64,000 nucleotides of DNA from Gigantopelta aegis (taxonomy: Eukaryota > Mollusca > Gastropoda > Neomphalida > Peltospiridae), in NCBI RefSeq assembly GCF_016097555.1, contig NC_054706.1, positions 25,286,539 to 25,350,538 on the forward strand, in the 5' to 3' direction. A program made the position numbers and the translations under genes. This document shows positions 55,716-64,000 of the stretch, piece by piece. Numbering within the stretch: the stretch's first letter is position 1; every line of letters begins with the position of its first letter. Under the pieces are notes generated by a model. That model saw nothing but the letters and a program-made list of their open reading frames with translations. It was not told the DNA's origin and searched no databases.

Positions 55716-55829
55716 CCTTTGTGAATTAGGCCCCAGAGCCGCAGTTTATTTTTGCTTTGTAAAGATGTTGCACCTCAAACTTTGACAAGGAACTCTCGCG
55801 TTTGGTATTTAACGCAAACCTTACCATCA

Positions 55830-56091
55830 TCGTTTTGACATCATTCGCAATACATATCTAACATGTCTAACTGTAATTTTATTTATATTTTAAATTAATT
55901 TGTAAACTAGAACGTCATATTTTCAGTACATTTTAACAATTAAAAACAAATCGATACAGGACATTACCTGCTCAATATAAATCTGATATTTTGATGGAAA
56001 TAGGTAAATACATAAATATAATATGAAACGTCTAATCAACCAATTTAATTAATATACATGTTCCAGGTTTTAGATTATTATTTTATTTATA

Positions 56092-56122
<31 letters not shown>

Positions 56123-56317
56123 CTTCTTTTTTTTTTTTGGGGGGGGGGGGGGCAACTCACACTATGTATGTAAGGTATATATGTATGTATGTATGATTTT
56201 ATAAAATTTAATACATTTTAAACAAAAACGTTTTATGGGGCATTACCCTCGTTCCCGTTACAACAATTAAAAGGCATACTGTCACAGATTTAAGGACCTT
56301 ATTTCTCTAAAAATTGA
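55830..56317. other. Intron 1, AT-rich, poly-T/poly-G tract
   Basis: No gene. T run then G run at about 56095-56152. Confidence 0.7.
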
Positions 56318-56640
56318 CCGGCCTCGGTGGCGTCGTGGCCATCGGTCTACAGGCTGGTAGGTACTGGGTTCGGATCCCAGTCGAGGCATGGGATTTTTAA
56401 TCGAGATACCGACTCCAAACCCTGAGTGAGTGTTCCGCAAGGCTCAATGGGTAGGTGTAAACCACTTGCACCGACCAGTGATCCATAACTGGTTCAACAA
56501 CGGCCATGGTTTGTGCTATCCTGCCTGTGGGAAGCGCAAATAAAAGATCCCTTGCTGCTAATCGGAAAGAGTAGCCCATGAAGTGGCGACAGCGTGTTTC
56601 CTCTCAAAATCTAACCACGACGCCACCGAGGCCGGTACAT
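56318..56640 (+). repeat. Composite SINE with inverted heads
   Basis: Begins with the SINE-A type head ('ccggcctcggtggcgtcgtg', B box 'gggttcggatcccagtcg'), continues with the SINE-B type centre ('gatcccttgctgctaatcgg', 'tagcccatgaagtggcgaca'), and ends with the head inverted ('ccacgacgccaccgaggccg'). Confidence 0.85.
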
Positions 56641-57283
56641 TAATCCAAAGTAGGCGAACATGCATTGTTCAATCTCACGCTAACTAAACGTAAATTGGAC
56701 ACAACCACCTGAGGCGGAACTCCCAAGCACGGGTGTTTCAAGGCTGGATGCATCTCGTGAAAAACGAGCACCTACCTCAACATGCCTCAACAAGGAAGTC
56801 AACATGCCTTATATATACTCCATCCCAAACAATTAAGCAGTTTATGATCGACATCATATATATTGTAATTAAAATTAATAGATGTCCGTTCTTGTTCATT
56901 TTATGGTGCTGAATTCTGGGTATTGTTTTGGCACAGACACGTGTGTATGATATATTGTTGATATTGATAAAATACGTCAAAATACAGTTAGAAAAATTAA
57001 CATTTATGATTTAATATTGGTAAAAAAAACCCTTTACGTTGCTCGTTATTTTGCGGGAATATGTACCTAGACAACTAAGATATTATATTCTCTAATAAAA
57101 GAACAAAAACCTTCAGTGGAGAATGTAACATCTTAGTCTAAAGTCAAATCGTTTAACTGATGAATGTGATAAATTTAGACTTTCGAAGAACTTTGTAATT
57201 TAACGAGGTGGTCCGAATCCCCGCTTCTCTCCTTGAATTCGTGCCTGATCAGGGACATGCGCGAAAATTACCGAAGTACTCAC

Positions 57284-57500
57284 TTTCTTCGAATCCTAAG
57301 TATTGGCAATGAGACAGGTCGTTAAGGCAATACTGCCACAGTCCATACAAGAGAACACTGAATCCATTGCCTCCGAACCGAGGCAGATCAATCTGGTACC
57401 AAGTTGGCGTGCCACAGCCAATCAGGAAGATCACAAAACTGGTAAAAAGTCCGATGATTCCTAGTTTATAAAAAATCGGATATTCAGACCACCGAACCAT
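57284..57500 (-). CDS. Claudin/PMP22-like protein, coding exon 1
   Basis: First coding exon of a 214-residue four-transmembrane protein (exons 57284-57500, 54325-54453, 52666-52964). The ATG lies in 'catcatgg', a good start context. TM1 about residues 12-31 (LGIIGLFTSFVIFLIGCG). The first extracellular loop holds the signature of the claudin superfamily: Trp34, then GLW at 53-55, Cys58 and Cys65. Donor 'gtgagt' follows residue 72. Claudins and PMP22-like proteins act in the plasma membrane in cell-cell or septate-type junctions; which subgroup this belongs to cannot be told by eye. The intron 1 of 2.8 kb holds SINEs. The total length is typical of claudins (200-230). A 5' non-coding exon is possible but not seen. 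Confidence 0.85.
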
Positions 57501-58417
<917 letters not shown>

Positions 58418-60433
58418 TTTAGTGAAGAATGGGGCGTTACATTAATTAAGTCGACGCCTTTTAATAAACAAAAAGTATCAGCAAACTAACAACAAAGTAA
58501 TTCTCAGCAAACAATAAAATGGAAAGCAAAAAATATTTTAACCGCATGTGTTTTGGCGTGTGTATTGAGTTAAAACTTTATTATAGTTGTAACCAGGTGT
58601 TAAGGTTGATATTTTGTTGTTACATTTGGAGCCCAACGTGATATCTACATCTATCAAACCAGCACATCATCAGGGACGACGTCGAGAGCGACGCGACGCG
58701 ACCCGCTTCGTGGGTGTCATCCACCGCCCACAGATGTTTCTTGATAAGATCAGCAGCAGAATTTCCCGGGTGTGAAGATCCGTATTTCTTGTGTGTTCTC
58801 AACAGTGCGTTGAAGATGTGTGTTTAATTGTTTTCTCAATCGTACCTTGCGAATAGCGCCAAGTTGAGAATTTTTTTTATTTTGTTAATTTGTTTTGTGT
58901 GTGTGTAGGCCTAAAAAAAAATATATATATATATATATATACCGGTACATATCTTATTACAGTACAGTGATTGTGTTGTGGTCACTGGTTCGCGAGTTCC
59001 AAACAAGCCACTTATTTCGCGATACGCGTGAGTGTTTGACATTAGTCGGGTTAGACACGTGCAGAACTTTGACACTTGACAGTTTTCCACGAGTTGCAGT
59101 GAATTTTCCATGTGTTGCAAGACTTTCCAGATAGTGTAAATATGTATGTATGTAATTAGATTAATTTGTTGTATTTTGTGTACGTTCATATTGCTATTCA
59201 GTGTGTCGTAATTAGTCAGTGTTTTAAAAAGTAATATTTGCATTGTATTTATAATTAAATTACTTTCAATCGAGAAAGGTCGGAAGTAGTCGGAAAGTAC
59301 TTAAAGATCGGAAGTCATCGGAATTTCCGGAAATAGTCGAAAGTTGTAATTGTGAAAGGTGAAGGTGATCTGATCGATAACTTCCTGTTTCGGTGTTGAT
59401 ATATATGGGGTTTTTTTTCTCATTTGTTGGAAACTTGTTTCTGTTCTAGCTGACAGTTATTTAGTGACGATATATGGTTTGGCCTATAGACAGTGTTAAT
59501 TTTGTAATTCGTATTTTTATCTGAAAGTGATATCAAATTTTCTACCTTAATTTCAAATTTATATTTGATTCAGATTGTTAGATAACAAATCGTAACTATT
59601 TAAGCAATAGACTGGTCGTTGACTGGTAATTGTTAAATAGTTCATTTTTTGTTGGGGGGTTTTTTTGTTGTTGTTTTAAAAAAAAAAAATAATAGTGCAT
59701 AATTTGGAGAAAAAAATTGTTAGTTTTTTTTTAATTAATTTTTTTTCTTGGAAATTTGAAATATATATTTTTTCTTCTTTCTTTCTTCCTTAAACATCTA
59801 TTCCTACTCTATAATTAACAAGGACACCTAGTGCACTATACTATATAGTATTATAGACAGATACTCATTGGACAGATACTCATTGGACAGATTAAAATGA
59901 CAGTTTGTTTTCAGTTGATGAGTTACATATCAGCTGATATTAAATTTCATTAGTGGTTTGGATACAAATACATTAAATAGAGTGTTGTGATTGTTTTTGT
60001 TTTTTCTGTACTGTAAGCCTAAGGTATTTAATGTTTTGTTCTTCAGATATAGCCCTACTTATTGAGATGAAGAATTTACTTCGATACTGAATGATATTTA
60101 CATAATTTATTTTTATTGCAGTCAAGATTGAAATCTAATTAATTTCTGTTCCTACTGTTCATAGCCTATACTTGTGACTAATTAACTTTGATTTCAGCTT
60201 GTGTATGATATTCAACATAACATCTGAAGATTGATATTAATTAACCAACAGACGTGTGTGTGGTATATACTGGGTACAATTAGGTTGTTGGAGACCGACA
60301 GGTTTTCTTTTCTTTCAAAACTTAAAACTATTATTTTAGTTGAGATTCAAGTATTGTAGATTTTTACAGATGATTTAGGCATTGAATATTTCGGAATATA
60401 TGATTGTTGTTGATTCAGTTGTACATATCTAGA

Positions 60434-61522
60434 ATGGCACGGCGTATGTCCGAGGCAGACATGGTAGATGCATTAAATGCCAGTGGAAAATATAATATTG
60501 AGTATAAAGGCACAATTACATCTACTCCAAAGAAGGAATTTGTCCTGGATATGCCCCGTATGGAAGGATTTGAGCAGAAAGCCTTTCAAAAGACATCTTT
60601 TAGGGATAGTCAGATGGATCACCATGTTCATTCATCATCCTATATTCCAAAAATTACTCAGTTTTCTGGAGATGATCCACCTTAGAAGGGGGACTCATGT
60701 TTTATGGAATGGCGGTTTGATGTTCAGTGTCTGTTGGCAGATCCTGAAATGCCACCTCATGTTATTTTGCAAGCAGTTCGTCGGTCACTACGTGGTACTG
60801 CTAGATCCATGCTTATTCCTCTTGGTGAACGTGTATCAGTTGGAGATGTTTTAGATAAGTTGGACATTCTCTTTGGAAATGTGGACACTAATGGAATGAT
60901 AATGCAGGAGTGTTTTAATTCATCTCAAAATGTAGGAGAGTCGGTGACAGCATTTGGTTGTAGACTAGAGTCAGTGTTGCAGTCTGCAATAAATGGTGGC
61001 TACTTAGAAAAGGAATCCAAGAACGATCTGCTTCGACACAAGTTTTGGACTTCATTGAGTTGTGAAAAACTGAAATCACAAACCAGACATACGTATGATA
61101 CCATCAGGGAATATGATGCACTATTAAGGGAAATTAGAAAGGTAGAAAAGGAACTTAGCATGAGTGTAAATAACATTTCCTCATCAAACAAGAAGGCTCA
61201 TCAACAGGCGATGACATCTATTACTGTAGATGTGTCTGTCTTAGAAACGAAGCTTAATAGCAAGATGGATAGTTTGGAAAGAAGGTTGGACAGGAAAATA
61301 GATGATACGTTCAATCTTATTTTAAGAAAGTTGGATAGCATGAAAGTAGAGGAAAGATGTTCAGATTTTGCAGGAAATAGAGGTCGAGGTAGAGGAAATT
61401 TTGGTCCGGATGCTGGAAGAGGCTATAGATATCAGCGTGGCAGAGGACATTTTGGTCAACTGAGTAGAGGTCGTGGAGGTAGTAATTTCAGTGAAGTCAG
61501 TTTGAACCCAAACGGGCAGTGA
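60434..61522 (+). pseudogene. Gag-like part of the Gypsy element
   Basis: Acidic-to-helical gag-like protein with a capsid-type section (WRFDVQCLLADPEMPPHVIL to RHKFWTSLSCEKLKSQTR) and a C-terminal RG-rich tail (GNRGRGRGNFG, RGYRYQRGRGHFG). No CCHC zinc knuckle is seen; the RG tail may take its nucleic-acid-binding role. The end overlaps the start of the next frame by four bases (ATGA-type), a known arrangement for gag-pol coupling. Treated as a fossil; broken. Confidence 0.7.
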
Positions 61523-63405
61523 TCTCTGACGGTGGCCAACCAGAGATCAACAGTCATCAGGTTCCTCATGATGATCAAGGCCAAACTTTTATTACGAGAT
61601 TAATTGGTTCTTCCAATGAAGGAATGATACAAATTAATGGGCAGGAAACTAGAGCATTGATTGATAGTGGGTCTATGGTGACAACTATCTCAGAGACAGG
61701 ATTCAACAAGTTGCCAGACATGCTTAAGCCAGATTTACTTAGCTTGGATAAATTAGGACTTCAGGTATCTGTAGCAGATGGCTCATGTTTGAAATACTTA
61801 GGATATATTGAGTGTTCGGTTGCAATTCCATTTTTGTCAGGTATAGAGTTTGATGTTCCTGTACTGGTGGTACCTGATACGGAATTTTCAACATTTTGTC
61901 CTGTGATAGTGGGAACGAATATTATTCGTTTGTGTAGAGATTTATCTGCAGGCGAAACACGTGAGTGTGACATTCCAACAGTTTGGCAAGTGGCTTTTGA
62001 TAGCATTAGTTGTAACACTTTTAAAGTTAAATCTTTGAACAGGAAGCCATTACATGTAGACCCTTATCAGACAGTAGTCATCAGTGGAATGGCAAGAGGA
62101 ATGGATAGTCATATTTCAGAAGTGGTCACAGAGAATTTGGAAGATGTCTCAGGTTTTACAGTCTGTCCTAGAGTGGTTAAGTTAAAGCAATCAAGTTACA
62201 ATGCTAGAATATCCGTAAAGATTTGTAAGATGTCGGCTAAACCATTAATTATTAGACCTAGATCAGAAATCTGTAGTATCCAAGAGGTCAAGGTTGTTGA
62301 CAGCATAGCTTCAGATTGTGAATTACCTGGCAGGAGTCATGACTTGTCTACACCAGAAGACATGGGTGTGCAGATAGAGACAGAAAATCTCAGTGAGGAT
62401 CAGTTGTCCCAAGCTAGAAATGCACTTAGTCATTGGAAACATGCATTTTCGATAGGTCCAATGGATATAGGGAATACGGATCTGGTAAAACGTAGGATAG
62501 AACTTGAAAATGAGAGACCATTTAAACTCCCATATAGGAAGATACCCCCTTGCATGTATGATGAAGTCAGACAACATGTTAAGGAGATGCTTAATGCAGG
62601 GGTTATCAGAGAATCCAGTAGTCCTTTCTCGTCTAATATTGTGCTAGTTCGGAAGAAAGATGGATCTTTGAGATTTTGTTTAGATTACCGAATGTTGAAC
62701 TCTCGAACTCACAAGGATAGTTTTATGCTTCCAAGGTTTGATGATGTAATCGACACTCTTCATGGATCAAAGTATTTTTCTAAATTAGATCTGAGATCTG
62801 GATATTGGCAAGTAGAGGTTGAAGAGAAGGACAAGGAAAAGACAGCTTTTTCTGTGGGCAAACTTGGTTTTTATGAGTGTAACCGAATGGGATTTGGCCT
62901 AACTAATGCCCCAGCAACCTTCCAAAGGCTTATGGAGAAATGCATGGGTGAGATGCATTTGAAAACATGTTTAATATTTATTGATGATATTCTGGTGTTT
63001 TCAGAGACGTTTGAGGAGCATATTAAGCGGTTGGAAGCTGTTTTTTCGAGACTTGTTGATCATAATTTGAAACTCAAACCATCTAAATGTGAACTTTTTA
63101 AAACATCTGTTTCATATCTTGGACATGTAGTTTCAGAGGCGGGTATATCCACAGATCCTGAGAAAACCTCAGCTGTAAAGGATTGGTCAGTACCTCGGAA
63201 TATTAAAGAATTACGTCAGTTTTTGGGCTTTGCGGGGTACTATCGTCGCTTTATCAGGAGTTATGCAAAGATAGTGGAACCTTTGAATTCCTTATTTAAA
63301 GGTCATGGCATCAGCCCAGCTGCAAAGAAATCTAAGATGAAACAGAAGGTAGTTGTTAAATGTATGCCAGTATGTAACTCCCATTTATATTTTTATAGAT
63401 ACTGA
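61519..63405 (+). pseudogene. Protease-reverse transcriptase part of the Gypsy element
   Basis: A 628-residue frame. The aspartic protease active site is ALIDSGSMVTTIS (about residues 51-63). The RT follows from about residue 330: FKLPYRKIPP, SSPFSSNIVLVRKKDGSLRF, the first catalytic block SKLDLRSGYWQVEV, GLTNAPATFQRLM and FIDDILVFS, then SYLGHVVSEAGI and LRQFLGFAGYYRRFI, all typical of Ty3/Gypsy. RNase H and integrase are not present downstream within the element, so pol is incomplete. Confidence 0.9.
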
Positions 63406-63462
63406 TTGATGGAATGTCAGGAGACATTTTCAGCAAGGGGGGAAATATGTAACCAGGTGTTA

Positions 63463-63810
63463 TTTATATGCTAACTTATCATTAATTAATTCTTGTTCAT
63501 TATATTTTATATACAGATACAATTAACTAATTCACTCTCCAACTGAATTTTATAGTTTGAGTTGAACCGGAAAGTACTGACTACCGTGACATGACATGAC
63601 CTGACTTGATAGTGACACCTGACTAACCAAGGTCATGCATGCTTTTCTCACTTTTTTATCACTTACTAAATCCTCCTTGGTCACTCGTATCTGGAACCTG
63701 AAAAGGGTCAGACATTTTCTTATTGAGTGATATGTGATGTTGCTGGTGAGTTTATTATATATTTTTACTCACATGTTTTAGAATATGTTAATGATTTTTA
63801 TGTATATATA
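63463..63810. other. 3' flank of the Gypsy element, nothing further recognised
   Basis: Probably includes the rest of the right LTR. No gene. Confidence 0.5.
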
Positions 63811-64000
63811 TATATACTACTCAAAAGAATTTAAGGGTCAAACATTTATAACCAAATAAGTTTCAGAGTGTATTAGATTGATGATGTAAACTACACCAAA
63901 TATTTTATTTATTGTTCCATATTTACAAAAACCCACAAATAAACGTCACTGTATACAAGAAAGTCACATGACATGCTGTCAAAGTTGAAGGTTGTCAAAC
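63811..64000. mobile_element. Possible Tc1-like element end, cut by the window edge
   Basis: After a (TA)n run the sequence 'tactactcaaaagaatttaa' followed by 'gggtcaaac' resembles terminal inverted repeats of some Tc1/mariner-type elements, with TA before it. The other end lies outside the window, so this is tentative. Confidence 0.35.

Larger units (their letters stand above)
58588..63462 (+). mobile_element. Ty3/Gypsy-like LTR element, broken
   Basis: LTR-type ends share 'tgtaaccaggtgtta' at 58588 and 63448; a primer-binding-like 'tggagcccaacgtga' starts at 58627 directly after 'tgttaca', and a purine-rich run 'aaggggggaaat' precedes the right-hand end. A long leader precedes the gag-like frame at about 60434; protease and reverse transcriptase follow. 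The outer end of the right LTR was not found. It is broken, with a few breaks and an incomplete pol, yet long stretches are open, so it is likely a relatively young copy. Confidence 0.85.

Overview
The window is eukaryotic and most like a gastropod mollusc: sparse intron-bearing genes in AT-rich DNA, dense tRNA-headed SINEs with tails of the 'gtcgttaaataaaa' type seen in mollusc genomes, 5'-truncated L1/Tx1-like LINEs, TTAA-flanked MITEs, long microsatellites and poly-G tracts. The species cannot be fixed from this sequence. About 1.5 kb of the 64 kb looks like retroelement coding sequence that is still largely open, about 5 kb is host receptor coding sequence, and most of the rest is repeats. 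LAYOUT. 1-540 is a block that recurs upstream of receptor genes further right (20440-20990 and 37190-37735), so the left edge probably cuts an older receptor unit. 543-3384 is a LINE interrupted by a Tc1/mariner element (684-2225). 6344-9104 (minus) is an intron-bearing gene derived from a Ty3/Gypsy-type integrase; it carries about two breaks. 9688-13530 is a second L1/Tx1-like LINE interrupted by a Harbinger-like non-autonomous element (12510-13417). 14.4-37.7 kb is the core: a tandem array of intronless seven-transmembrane receptor genes, all on the minus strand, alternating subfamily B, A, B, A, B, A (B1 pseudogene, A1 intact, B2 intact, A2 truncated, B3 intact, A3 intact). A diverged seventh member (C) lies at 44324-45298. 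37.7-43.9 kb is repeats, including a Penelope-like fragment and nested SINE/MITE insertions. 46754-48145 is a 47-bp satellite of about 30 copies. 48623-49753 is a solo LTR with a 5-bp target duplication. 52666-57500 (minus) is a three-coding-exon claudin/PMP22-like tetraspan gene, assembled here from splice sites. 58588 to beyond 63448 is a broken Ty3/Gypsy-like element. HOW IT WORKS TOGETHER. The receptors are 311-324 residues long, class A in overall plan, with DRW in place of DRY and NFxxY in place of NPxxY, and they differ most at the N-terminus and in the loops. A single-exon, tandem, partly pseudogenised array of this kind is the pattern of a birth-and-death chemoreceptor family. Transposon insertions present in one unit and absent at the matching site in another allow the order of duplications to be read. 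MITEs of two TTAA-flanked families sit directly against the stop codons of subfamilies A and C, and an array of about 190-bp repeats upstream of the A genes is built from copies of the A leader and start-codon region. No tRNA, rRNA or CRISPR features were recognised. Splice sites, transmembrane spans and repeat boundaries were read by eye; no alignment or database search was run.
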